Shown: in pieces, positions 43,076 to 51,354 of the stretch
Layout of the letters: the number at the start of each line of letters is the position of its first letter
Numbering within the stretch: position 1 is the first letter of the stretch
Assembly (NCBI GenBank): GCA_003241695.1
Contig: QFPN01000011.1
Location: forward strand, 58,751-122,750
DNA length: 64,000 nucleotides
Source of the DNA: Ancylobacter novellus
GTDB lineage: Bacteria > Pseudomonadota > Alphaproteobacteria > Rhizobiales > Methylopilaceae
Direction: 5' to 3'
Made by a program: the position numbers and the translations under genes
The notes under the pieces: generated by a model
Told to the model about the DNA's origin: nothing
Database searches by the model: none
The model's input: the letters and a program-made list of their open reading frames with translations, nothing else

Positions 43076-44023
43076 TCATTCCCATTCGAGCTGGCGATAG
43101 ACCTCGATCGCATTGCGCGCATTGAATTCATCGAACAGCGCCCAGGCCTCCCGCTCGGAGAGCCCCGCTCTTTCCGAAGCCTCCCGCAGACTTGCGCCCC
43201 GGTCGAGCAACGCCTGCACGTCCGACCGCAGCCGGTCGAAGTAGCGCTGCTGCGGCTCCATCGCGGCCGGCCATGGCGCCGAAGCCGGGCCATGGCCGGG
43301 AACCACGCGGGCAGCCTTTCTGTCGCGAAGCTTCGTCATCAGCTTCACCCAGCCTTCGAACGATCCGTCGACGCTCGGCAGATGTCCCATGAACAGCAGG
43401 TCGCCAAGAAACCAGGTGTCGGTCGCCGAATCCCGAATCGTGAGGTCGTTGTCGGTGTGAGCGGTCGGCTCGGCCTCCAGTTCGAGGCTGCGTCCGCCGA
43501 GCTCGAGCGTCGCGCGGTCCGCGACCTCGACGTCGGGAAGCACGATGTCCTCGAGCTTTGGGGCGAGGCCGTCGCCCGCCTGGCGCTTCGCGGCGTCGAC
43601 GTAAGATTCAGCGCGCGCCTTCAGCGCCCGTGCGAACTTGGCGTGGGCGACGAACTTCGCCCCGGTTCCACGAAACGCCGCGTCGCCCAGCGCATGATCG
43701 GGATGCATGTGCGTGTTGATCACATATTTTATCGGCAGGCTCGTGCGCGCCCGCACCGCCGCGAGCAGCCGCGATCCGGCCTCGACGGTGTTTCCGGTGT
43801 CGATCACCGCCACGCCTTCGGTTCCGACCACGAAGCCGACATTGGCGATCGCCCCCTTGTTGTCCGGCGCGAGAAGCTGGAACGGGGCCTGGTAGACGAA
43901 CACGCCCGGCGCGATCTCGCTCACCGGCAGCGGATCGGCCGCCCGCGCGGAAACGCCGGCGAACAGAAGCGCGGCGACCGCGACAGCGGCCCTTAGCAAT
44001 CCAGGAGTCCCGTAACGCGCCAT
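43076..44023 (-). CDS. quinoprotein relay zinc metallohydrolase (SoxH-like)
   Basis: This protein has 315 residues from the ATG at 44023. A signal peptide ends AGVSARAAD. It is a metallo-beta-lactamase fold with THMHPDH (His105, His107, Asp109, His110), then TAHTDND, FLGDLLFMGHLPSVDG and VPGHGPASAPWP as further zinc ligands. It resembles the SoxH-related hydrolases that co-occur with PQQ dehydrogenases and SoxYZ-like carriers, so it may release a group from the carrier cysteine; the reaction is unknown. It lies upstream of xoxF on the same strand. Confidence 0.88.
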   Translation of the reverse strand: MARYGTPGLLRAAVAVAALLFAGVSARAADPLPVSEIAPGVFVYQAPFQLLAPDNKGAIANVGFVVGTEGVAVIDTGNTVEAGSRLLAAVRARTSLPIKYVINTHMHPDHALGDAAFRGTGAKFVAHAKFARALKARAESYVDAAKRQAGDGLAPKLEDIVLPDVEVADRATLELGGRSLELEAEPTAHTDNDLTIRDSATDTWFLGDLLFMGHLPSVDGSFEGWVKLMTKLRDRKAARVVPGHGPASAPWPAAMEPQQRYFDRLRSDVQALLDRGASLREASERAGLSEREAWALFDEFNARNAIEVYRQLEWE

Positions 44024-44211
44024 CGCCGTTCTCCCTCTCCGCAGTCTCTTGCTTCTTCGCCGGCTCTTGGCGGCCGGTCGTCCGAAGACCGTCTTAGTCC
44101 TCCGCCGCGCGCGCGTCGAACCCGCCGGTTGGAAAGCGGAACGCGCGCTGATAGCGTCCCGCGCCTCGTTCGAGAGCCGCGTTCGAAGGGTGCAGGGAGC
44201 CTCGCAGGGCG

Positions 44212-44793
44212 ATGTCAACGGTGGTGAAGTTCGGCGGCAGCCTGCTCGGCTCGCCCGAGCGCGACGGCCTGCTCGCCGAAGCGGCGCGGGCGGGCGCGAT
44301 CGTGGTTCCGGGCGGAGGCCCGTTCGCTGACGCCGTTCGCGCCGCGCAGCCACGGCTCGGATTCGGCGCCGGCGCCGCCCACGCCATGGCGATCCTCGCG
44401 ATGGAGCAGACCGCGCGCGCTTTGGCCGACCTCCATCCTGCGCTCGCTCCCTGCGGGGACGCGGCCGCTTTCGCCGCCGCGCGCGCGCGCGGTCGCGGCG
44501 CGATCTGGCTTCCGGCCGCGATGGCGCTCGCCGCTCCCCTCCCCGCCTCCTGGGACGTCACCTCCGACAGCCTGTCGCTCTGGCTCGCCGCGACGCTCGG
44601 CGCGGACCGGCTCGTGCTGCTGAAATCCGACGGAGCCGAAGGCGGACCGCAGGATTGGGCCAAGGCCGAGCTGGTCGATCCGTATTTTCCCCGGCTCGCC
44701 GAAGCCTTCGCGGGCGAGATCGCGCTCGTCGGTCCGGCGACGCGGGCCGCGCTCGCCGTCGCTCTCGCCAGCCCCGTCCGGCGCGCCGCGTGA
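44212..44793 (+). CDS. MfnE-like amino acid kinase family protein
   Basis: This 193-residue protein is a short amino-acid-kinase fold with VVKFGGSLLGSP, VVPGGGPFADAVR, WDVTSDSLSLWLAATLGADRLVLLKSDG. Homologs in archaea (MfnE) phosphorylate the aminomethylfuran intermediate of methanofuran, and bacterial copies occur in methylotrophs that use methanofuran. Linkage to an MfnB-type gene three genes downstream supports this. The stop overlaps the next start (GTGA). The substrate is inferred. Confidence 0.75.
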   Translation: MSTVVKFGGSLLGSPERDGLLAEAARAGAIVVPGGGPFADAVRAAQPRLGFGAGAAHAMAILAMEQTARALADLHPALAPCGDAAAFAAARARGRGAIWLPAAMALAAPLPASWDVTSDSLSLWLAATLGADRLVLLKSDGAEGGPQDWAKAELVDPYFPRLAEAFAGEIALVGPATRAALAVALASPVRRAA

Positions 44794-46220
44794 GCGAGAA
44801 GGTCGCGCTCATCACCGGTTCGCTCGCCGAGGCGCGCCTGCAGCGGCTCGCCGAGGAGCTGAAAAGCGACGCGCTCGAACCGATCGTCGTGAATGTCGGC
44901 GTCAAGGTCGCGGCGCTGATGACCACGGACATCCTCGACCGACGCCTGAAGCTGCCCGAGGCCGTCGGCCGCGCCATTCTGCCCGGCCGCTTCCGCGGCG
45001 ACCTCGAACGGCTCGCCGAGCGCTTCGGCGTGAAGTTCGAGCGCGGGCCGGAGGAGCTCGCGGATCTGCCGCAGTTCTTCGGCCGCGGCGGCCTCGAGCC
45101 CGACCTGTCGCGGCACGACTGCCTCATCTTCGCGGAGATCGTCGACGCCACGACCCTGTCGGTCGAGGAGATCGTGGCGAAGTCCAATTTTCTTAAAAGC
45201 GAAGGCGCCGACGTCGTCGACCTCGGCTGCATGCCGGACACCGAGTTCCCGCATCTCGAAGACGCGATCCGCGCCCTGAAGGAGCGCGGCTTCGCCGTCA
45301 GCGTCGATTCCGCGAACGACGACGAACTCGTCCGGGCGAACCGCGCCGGCGCGAAGTACCTTCTCAGCCTCAGCGAGGGGAACCTGCGGATCGCCGACGA
45401 GGGCGACGCCGTCCCGATCCTCGTCCCCGCGACGCAGGGCGACATGCCCTCTCTCTATCGCGCCGTCGACGCCATGGAGGCGAAGGGCCGCGCCTATTAC
45501 GCCGACCCGATCCTCGACCCGATCCATTTCGGCTTCACCGAGTCGGTCGTGCGCTACGCCGAGTTCCGAAAGGCGCGGCCCGACGCCCCGATGCTCATGG
45601 GCATCGGCAACGTCACCGAGCTCACAGACGCCGACACGACGGGGATCAACGCCATCCTCATGGGCATGATCTCGGAGCTTCGCATCCAGGCCGTGCTCGC
45701 GGTGCAGGTCAGCCCGCATTGCCGCACGGCGGTGCGCGAGTTCGACCGCGCCCGGCGCGAATACTTCGCGGCGCGCGAGGACGGCGCCCTGCCGAAGGGC
45801 TACGGCGAGGGGCTGATGGCGCTGCGCGACCGCCGCCCCGTCGCTTCGAGCGCCGCCGACATCGAAGCGCTGGCGAAGGAGATCCGGGACCGCAACTTCC
45901 GCATCGAGGTGTCGGAAGCCGGCGTCCACGTCTTCAATCGCGACGGCCACAGGGTCGCGGTGGACCCGTTCGAGCACTATCCCCATCTGAAGGTGGAGGA
46001 CGACGGCGCCCACGCCTTCTACCTCGGCGTCGAGACGGCGCGGGCCGAGATCGCCTATCGGCTCGGCAAGCGTTACGCGCAGGACGAAGGCCTGCGCTTC
46101 GGCGTCGCGGGAGAAACCTCCGAGAGCGCCGAGGAGGCGCACCGGATCGAGTTCAAGAAGGCCGGCTCGACGCTCGCGAAGAAGAACAAGGGATCCGCGG
46201 TCGACGAAGATGTCGCTTGA
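44790..46220 (+). CDS. dihydropteroate synthase-like protein (DUF6513 type)
   Basis: This protein has 476 residues from a GTG start at 44790 coupled to the kinase. It combines a unique N-terminal domain (EKVALITGSLAEARLQRLAE) with a barrel similar to dihydropteroate synthase (SEGADVVDLGCMPDTEFPH, GFAVSVDSANDDELVRA, YYADPILDPIHFGF, LMGIGNVTELTDADTTG). This protein type accompanies the H4MPT genes of methylotrophs and is assigned by context to cofactor synthesis; its reaction is not proven. The C-terminal 80 residues are Lys/Glu-rich. Confidence 0.82.
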   Translation: MSEKVALITGSLAEARLQRLAEELKSDALEPIVVNVGVKVAALMTTDILDRRLKLPEAVGRAILPGRFRGDLERLAERFGVKFERGPEELADLPQFFGRGGLEPDLSRHDCLIFAEIVDATTLSVEEIVAKSNFLKSEGADVVDLGCMPDTEFPHLEDAIRALKERGFAVSVDSANDDELVRANRAGAKYLLSLSEGNLRIADEGDAVPILVPATQGDMPSLYRAVDAMEAKGRAYYADPILDPIHFGFTESVVRYAEFRKARPDAPMLMGIGNVTELTDADTTGINAILMGMISELRIQAVLAVQVSPHCRTAVREFDRARREYFAAREDGALPKGYGEGLMALRDRRPVASSAADIEALAKEIRDRNFRIEVSEAGVHVFNRDGHRVAVDPFEHYPHLKVEDDGAHAFYLGVETARAEIAYRLGKRYAQDEGLRFGVAGETSESAEEAHRIEFKKAGSTLAKKNKGSAVDEDVA

Positions 46221-46344
46221 GCCGCGGGTTGACGAAGCGTTAACAATCCGCGCCGTTTCAGCGCCGGGCGGCGTTGCGGAAAGCCGGGATCCAGCCGCGT
46301 CCGCGTGACATGCGCCGGGACGGACGAACGAGGACGATCGAAGC

Positions 46345-46908
46345 GTGATCCGCGAGACAATCGTGACGACGGCGTCGGCCGACGGCCGGCCCCACGTCGC
46401 CCCCATGGGCGCGACGCCGATCGAGAACGGCTGGCTGCTGCAGCCTTTCCGTCCTTCGACGACGCTTGAGAATTTTCTTTCAAGCCGCTGTGGGTCCGTA
46501 AACTTCACGGATGACGCCCGGATCTTCGCGGGCTGCGTCACGAAGCGCCGGCCCGAATGGCCCACCGTAAAGGCGGACCTCGTCGATTCCGTCCGTCTCG
46601 AACACGCGCTCGCCCATCATGAGGTGCGGGTGGAGCGCGTCGAGGACGGAGAACGGCCGAAGCTCTACTGCTCGGTCGTCCAACGCGTGAACCACCGCCC
46701 GTTTCCGGGTCTGAACCGCGCGGTCGCGGCCGTGCTCGAAGGCGCCGTTCTGGCGAGCCGGCTTCACATGCTGTCGGCCGAGAAGATCGATCAGGAATTC
46801 GCCTATCTCCAGATTGCGATCGACAAGACCGCCGGTCCGCACGAGCGCGAGGCCTGGGAGTGGCTCACCGAGGCCGTCGAGGCGCACCGCCGGAAAGCCG
46901 CGTCGTGA
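46345..46908 (+). CDS. DUF447 family protein
   Basis: This protein has 187 residues from a GTG. The opening IRETIVTTASADGRPHVAPMGATP and ENFLSSRCGSVNFTDDARIFAGCV match DUF447, a flavin-reductase-like split barrel shared by methanogens and H4MPT-using methylotrophs. Its role is unknown; distribution suggests cofactor synthesis. It lies 124 bases after the DHPS-like gene and overlaps mfnB by four bases (GTGA). Confidence 0.85.
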   Translation: MIRETIVTTASADGRPHVAPMGATPIENGWLLQPFRPSTTLENFLSSRCGSVNFTDDARIFAGCVTKRRPEWPTVKADLVDSVRLEHALAHHEVRVERVEDGERPKLYCSVVQRVNHRPFPGLNRAVAAVLEGAVLASRLHMLSAEKIDQEFAYLQIAIDKTAGPHEREAWEWLTEAVEAHRRKAAS

Positions 46909-47603
46909 CCGGGTTCCTGGCGAGCGTCGCGACGCTTGGCGAGATGGAGGCCGCACGCGCCGGCGGGGCCGACATCGTCGACCTCAAGGATCCCGCGCGG
47001 GGCGCGCTCGGCGCATGGGAAATCAAGGCGCTGCAGGAGGCGGTGACGCTGTGGTGGTCGTGGGACGAGCCGAAGCCCCTGCTCAGCGCCACGATCGGCG
47101 ATCGGCCGATGGAGCCGGACGACCTCGTCGAGGCCGTCGAGCGCGTCGCGTCCAAGGGCGTTCCGCTCGTCAAGCTCGGACTGTTCCCGGCCGGCGACCC
47201 CCTCGCCTGCTTCAAGGCGCTCGCGCCCGTCGCCGCCGATGTAAAGCTGATCGCCGTGTTCTTCGCCGATCGTAAGCCGGACTTCGACCTTCTTCCAGAA
47301 CTGGCCGGCTGCGGCTTTTCCGGCGTCATGATCGACACGGCCGACAAGGCCTCGGGCGGCCTGCGCCGCCATCTCGACGACCGCACGGCGGGCGAGTTCG
47401 TGCGCCGCGCCCGCGCGCTCGGCCTGATGACGGGCCTCGCCGGCTCGCTCAAACTGGAAGACGTCGGCCCGCTCGCGAGCCTGAAGCCCGACTATCTCGG
47501 CTTCCGCGGCGCGCTGTGCTCGGGGGTGAGGACGGGCCGCATGTCCGAAGCCGCGGTCGCGCGCATCCGCAGCGCGCTCGACGCGCGCCGCCCGGCTGCA
47601 TGA
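46905..47603 (+). CDS. mfnB: (5-formylfuran-3-yl)methyl phosphate synthase
   Basis: This 232-residue DUF556 enzyme makes the furan precursor of methanofuran from glyceraldehyde-3-phosphate. The barrel has FLASVATLGEMEAARAGGADIVDLKDP with the Schiff-base type lysine, VPLVKLGLFPAGDP, FSGVMIDTADKASGGL, and GLAGSLKLEDVGPL and YLGFRGALC. It ends the operon that starts with the MfnE-like kinase, which strengthens both assignments. Confidence 0.9.
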   Translation: MTGFLASVATLGEMEAARAGGADIVDLKDPARGALGAWEIKALQEAVTLWWSWDEPKPLLSATIGDRPMEPDDLVEAVERVASKGVPLVKLGLFPAGDPLACFKALAPVAADVKLIAVFFADRKPDFDLLPELAGCGFSGVMIDTADKASGGLRRHLDDRTAGEFVRRARALGLMTGLAGSLKLEDVGPLASLKPDYLGFRGALCSGVRTGRMSEAAVARIRSALDARRPAA

Positions 47604-47628
47604 GACGGACGGCGCGCGAGGCTTCGGA

Positions 47629-48891
47629 TCAGTTCGTGGCGCAGGAGTAGTTGCCGCCGCCTTCCGCGACGAAGCGCGTCAGCCCTCCCGCGACGGTCTC
47701 TCCCAGAACGACGCAGACGGAATAGACGAGCTTCTTCGACGCCGGGAAGCCGTCGAGCGGCGTCGAACCCGTGCCGTCCCATGTGCCGGCGAGGGTCGTG
47801 CCGTAGAAGGGCGTCGAGCCCCAGGCGATCTTCTCCGAGGTCGTCGAGCCGTTCGGATTGTCGTAGGGCAGTTCGTAGTTGGTCGCCTGATAGGGCCACT
47901 CGTAGTCGCAGGGCAGCTCCTGGCCCGGGCAGCCGGCGTTCGCGGTCGAATGCGTCGCCGAGGTCTCGCCTCGGCCGTAGGCGAAGCCGTCGTTGATCTG
48001 CGACGTCGCATATGTCCGGGGCTCGAGCAGGCCCATCTCATAGCCGCCGGCCGTGATGCCGATGAAGCGCGCGCCGCCGTTCGGCTGGTTCCATGTCCAG
48101 GTCGAATTGCGGGTCAGCGGCGATCCGTTCGACTGGAACAGATAGCGGTCGCCCCAGGTCACGCCCGAGATCGGATTGTTTCCGTCGTCGAAATCGAGCT
48201 TCCCGTAGGGACCGCGCAGATCGAAGCTCACACGGTCCGGGCCGGGCAGCTTCTTGAGGCTGACCGCGGTGGTGATGCGCGGATAGTCCCGGCCGTCCTG
48301 AAACGTCCATTCGATCGTGACCGGCAGGTCATAGAGCGCGAACAGGCCTTTCGCCGTTCCGAGCGGCGGCTGGTCGCGGCCGGTGTCGGAGTTGATTCCG
48401 CCTGCGGCCTTGGTGCCGTAGCGCGGATAGGTCAGCTTGAAGATGACGCTCTTGCGCTTCTCGTTATCCAACCCGTCCACCGTGGTGACGGGAAAGCCTC
48501 TGCCGAGCGGAGAGTCGTCCTTGCCGAAGATCTTGCGCGAGATCGGCCTTTCGGAGCCGTCGCTGAAGTAGCGGTAGCGCTCGTGCGAGACGAAATAGCC
48601 GAAGCCTTCGTTCGCCGGGGCGTCGGCCGTCACGGTCCGAAGCGTTCCGGACGGCTCCCTGACCTGATAGGTCATGCGGATCGCGTAGCCGCCGTTTCCC
48701 GGGTTGCCGAGGCCCTGGCGTTTCAGCGAAACGCTCCGCTTCAGCCCCTGCGAGTCCGTCCAGGTGAACTTGGTCACCTTGAGGCCGTTGAGCGTCTGGT
48801 TTTTCTTGGTGACGGCGAGCGCCCCGGTCGCGCTCATCGTCAAAAGCGCCGCCGCAGCGGCCGCTGCGGCGATCGTTCCGAATTTCCGCAT
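47629..48891 (-). CDS. large exported protein, unknown
   Basis: This 420-residue protein has an Ala-rich signal peptide (AAAAAAAALLTMSATGALAV, ending near 27). The mature protein is Gly/Thr/aromatic-rich and probably all-beta, with segments such as YFVSHERYRYFSDGSERPI, WTFQDGRDYPRITTAVSLK and GARFIGITAGGYEMGLLEPR. Cysteines are only in the C-terminal part (CPGQELPCDYEW, VCVVLGE, NYSCATN). I recognise no family; it could be a secreted surface protein. It converges on mfnB. Confidence 0.75.
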   Translation of the reverse strand: MRKFGTIAAAAAAAALLTMSATGALAVTKKNQTLNGLKVTKFTWTDSQGLKRSVSLKRQGLGNPGNGGYAIRMTYQVREPSGTLRTVTADAPANEGFGYFVSHERYRYFSDGSERPISRKIFGKDDSPLGRGFPVTTVDGLDNEKRKSVIFKLTYPRYGTKAAGGINSDTGRDQPPLGTAKGLFALYDLPVTIEWTFQDGRDYPRITTAVSLKKLPGPDRVSFDLRGPYGKLDFDDGNNPISGVTWGDRYLFQSNGSPLTRNSTWTWNQPNGGARFIGITAGGYEMGLLEPRTYATSQINDGFAYGRGETSATHSTANAGCPGQELPCDYEWPYQATNYELPYDNPNGSTTSEKIAWGSTPFYGTTLAGTWDGTGSTPLDGFPASKKLVYSVCVVLGETVAGGLTRFVAEGGGNYSCATN

Positions 48892-49102
48892 CTCTCTTCC
48901 TCACGCGCAAGCGCCTCCCGCGCCGCGAAAGCGGCGGGCGCGCGTTCGTCCTGCAATTGGAACGCTGGACCATGAGCCGGCGGAACCGGCAGGAGAAATA
49001 CTAGGCGAATAAGAACCCGCCGGACATACGGGATGCTACGGACCCCCGATCACGGACGCGGCGCCAACATTGGGAAAACGTTAGGAAAATACCGAAAATT
49101 CG

Positions 49103-50476
49103 TCAGGCTGCGTCGGAGACCACTTGGTTGCGGCCGTGGGTCTTGGCCTTGTAGAGCGCGACGTCGGCCCGCTTGAGAAGCGCCGCGGCGTCGTCTTCCG
49201 CGCCGAGGAAACTGGAGACGCCGACGGAGACCGTGACGTCCAGCGCGAGTTCTCCGCCGCGGATGGGGAAGGCCTTCGTCGCCGTCCGCGTCCGGATTCG
49301 CTCCGCGACGATGCGCGCCACGGCGCCGTCGGTTTCCGGCATCACCACGACGAACTCCTCGCCTCCGAGCCGAACGGCGAGATCGATGCCGCGCACGCTC
49401 GCCTTCAGCCGACGCGAGAACTCGCGCAGCACGTCGTCGCCGGCGTCATGTCCGTGCCGATCGTTGACCTGCTTGAAGTGATCGATGTCCACCACGAGCG
49501 CGGACAGCGGCCGATCGCGGCTCGCCGCCTGATCCAGAAGCGCCTGAAGGTGCATCTCCAGATAGCGGCGATTGTGCAGGCCGGTCAGCCCGTCGGTGAT
49601 CGCGAGCTCCATCGAGGTCTGCACGTTCGAGCGCAGGCGGTCCGTGTAGCGGCGACGGCGAACCTGCGTCCGCACCCGCGCGGTCAGCTCGTTCGGCTCG
49701 ATCGGGCGCATGACGTAGTCGTTGACGCCCACCTCCAGCCCGCGGAGCACGCGGGCGTTCTGGTCGGGCTCGGCGAGCAGGACGATCGGCGTCATGCGCG
49801 TGCGTTCAAGCGAGCGGATCTGCGCGCAAAGCCTGAGCGCGTCGAAATTCGCAAGCGAAAGACTGACGATGACGACGTCGTAGCCGCCCTCGGCGGCCCG
49901 GAACACCGCCTCCTGCGGCGACGTCTCCACGTCGACCGTCTGGGTTTTCGAGAGGATGTCGCGGATCCGCGCGAAGGAGCTTTCGCGGTCGTCGACGAGC
50001 AGAGCGCGCCCTCCGGCGCCAGAATCGGCGACCGCCTCCAGCAGCGCGTCGGACAGTCCGATCTCGCGCGTGGTCTGGGCGCGCAGACGGAGTTCGTCGC
50101 CGAGCATCTTGAGCCGGGCGAGCGAGCGGACGCGGGCAAACAGAGCGGCGTCGGCGACGGGCTTCGTTAGGAAGTCGTCCGCCCCCGCCTCGAGCCCGCG
50201 GACGCGGTCGGACGGTCGGTCGAGCGCGGTCACGATGAGGACCGGAATGTGATGCGTCTTCGGATCGGCCTTGAGGCGGCGGCACACCTCGAAGCCGTCC
50301 ATGCCCGGCATCATGACGTCGAGCAGCACGAGGTCGCACTGGGAGCGCGCGCAGAGATCAAGAGCCGTCGGCCCGTCATGCGCGGTGACGACCTCGAAAT
50401 ACTCGGCGGTCAGCCGGTCGTCGAGCAGCTTCAGATTGGCGGCGACGTCGTCGACGACGAGAATCCGTGCTGTCAT
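49103..50476 (-). CDS. pleD: response regulator diguanylate cyclase PleD
   Basis: This 457-residue protein has two receiver domains (1-120 with LVLLDVMMPGMDG, and about 150-270, whose phosphosite region is degenerate) and a C-terminal diguanylate cyclase domain with RLGGEEF. The product-inhibition site RxxD is present as RGID five residues before GGEEF. It makes c-di-GMP in the polar development pathway. It follows divK by nine bases, the usual alphaproteobacterial order. Confidence 0.95.
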   Translation of the reverse strand: MTARILVVDDVAANLKLLDDRLTAEYFEVVTAHDGPTALDLCARSQCDLVLLDVMMPGMDGFEVCRRLKADPKTHHIPVLIVTALDRPSDRVRGLEAGADDFLTKPVADAALFARVRSLARLKMLGDELRLRAQTTREIGLSDALLEAVADSGAGGRALLVDDRESSFARIRDILSKTQTVDVETSPQEAVFRAAEGGYDVVIVSLSLANFDALRLCAQIRSLERTRMTPIVLLAEPDQNARVLRGLEVGVNDYVMRPIEPNELTARVRTQVRRRRYTDRLRSNVQTSMELAITDGLTGLHNRRYLEMHLQALLDQAASRDRPLSALVVDIDHFKQVNDRHGHDAGDDVLREFSRRLKASVRGIDLAVRLGGEEFVVVMPETDGAVARIVAERIRTRTATKAFPIRGGELALDVTVSVGVSSFLGAEDDAAALLKRADVALYKAKTHGRNQVVSDAA

Positions 50477-50485
50477 CGCGCGTCT

Positions 50486-50887
50486 TCAGTCCTCGCCCAG
50501 ATAGTGGCGAACGGTCTCGAGGAACTTCGCGACGGAGATCGGCTTCGACAGATAAGCCTCGCAGCCGCCGCTGCGGATCCGCTCCTCATCGCCCTTCATC
50601 GCGAAGGCTGTGACGGCGATCACTGGGATAGGCCTCGTCCGCTCGTCTTCCTTGAGCCATTTGGTGACGTCGAGCCCCGAGACCTCGGGAAGCTGGATGT
50701 CCATGAGGATCAGATCCGGCAGATGCGCGCGGGCGAGTTCGAGCGCCTCGACGCCGTTGCGCGTCTCGATCGTGGCGTAGCCGTGCGCTTCCAGAAGGTC
50801 GTGGAAGAGCTTCATGTTGAGCTCGTTGTCCTCGACGATCAGCACCGTCTTGGTCGGACCCGAACTGGACGAACCGGGGGTGGGCAT
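50486..50887 (-). CDS. divK: single-domain response regulator DivK
   Basis: This 133-residue receiver domain has VLIVEDNELNMKLFHDLLE, phosphosite Asp in DLILMDIQLPEVSG, AVTAFAMKGDEERI and the Lys in YLSKPI. It regulates the asymmetric cell-cycle kinases PleC and DivJ. It is the first gene of the divK-pleD operon. The N-terminal 12 residues (PTPGSSSSGPTK) are a short linker-like extension. Confidence 0.95.
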   Translation of the reverse strand: MPTPGSSSSGPTKTVLIVEDNELNMKLFHDLLEAHGYATIETRNGVEALELARAHLPDLILMDIQLPEVSGLDVTKWLKEDERTRPIPVIAVTAFAMKGDEERIRSGGCEAYLSKPISVAKFLETVRHYLGED

Positions 50888-51039
50888 GAGGCGGAAACAC
50901 TCCTCCGCGCAAGGGACGCGCGCGATCCGTCGCCGTTCGTGCGAACGAACCCGCCCGGAGCCTTGATCTCCCCGACGAGGACGCGCGCGATCTCTTCTTC
51001 ACGTGCCGGAGCTTAGCCCGGATGTGTTAAGAAAGGCGC

Positions 51040-51333
51040 ATGCCGATCAAGTCTCCGAACGCTCGTCCGCCCGTCGCCGACGAGATCGCCGCCCGCGCCC
51101 TCGCCTTTCTGGCGGGCGATCCTGAACGGCTCGGCCGCTTCCTCGCCCTTTCGGGCCTCGATCCGTCGACGATCCGCAGCGCCGCGCAGGATCCCGGATT
51201 TCTGCCCGCCGTTCTCGATCATATTCTGTCCGACGAGCGGCTTCTTCTCGATTTCGCCGACGCCGAAGGCCTGCCCCCCGAAGCGGTGGGGCGGGCGCGT
51301 CAGTCGTTTGGCGGTCACGTCACGCAGGACTGA
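51040..51333 (+). CDS. DUF3572 protein
   Basis: This 97-residue helical protein matches DUF3572 (ARALAFLAGDPERLGRFLALSGLDPSTIR and PGFLPAVLDHILSDERLLLDFA), a family common upstream of dinB or divK in alphaproteobacteria. Function is unknown. It precedes dinB by 21 bases. Confidence 0.88.
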   Translation: MPIKSPNARPPVADEIAARALAFLAGDPERLGRFLALSGLDPSTIRSAAQDPGFLPAVLDHILSDERLLLDFADAEGLPPEAVGRARQSFGGHVTQD

Positions 51334-51354
51334 CGCGCGATACAGGAAGAGCCA

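Noticed and set aside
44094..46565. Long open frame antisense to the cofactor operon
   Set aside because: Same effect of base composition; the sense genes have clear motifs and coupled starts.
22415..47603. Lanmodulin-type protein with several EF-hands
   Set aside because: No protein in the island has repeated canonical EF-hand loops; only single DxDxD-like segments were seen.
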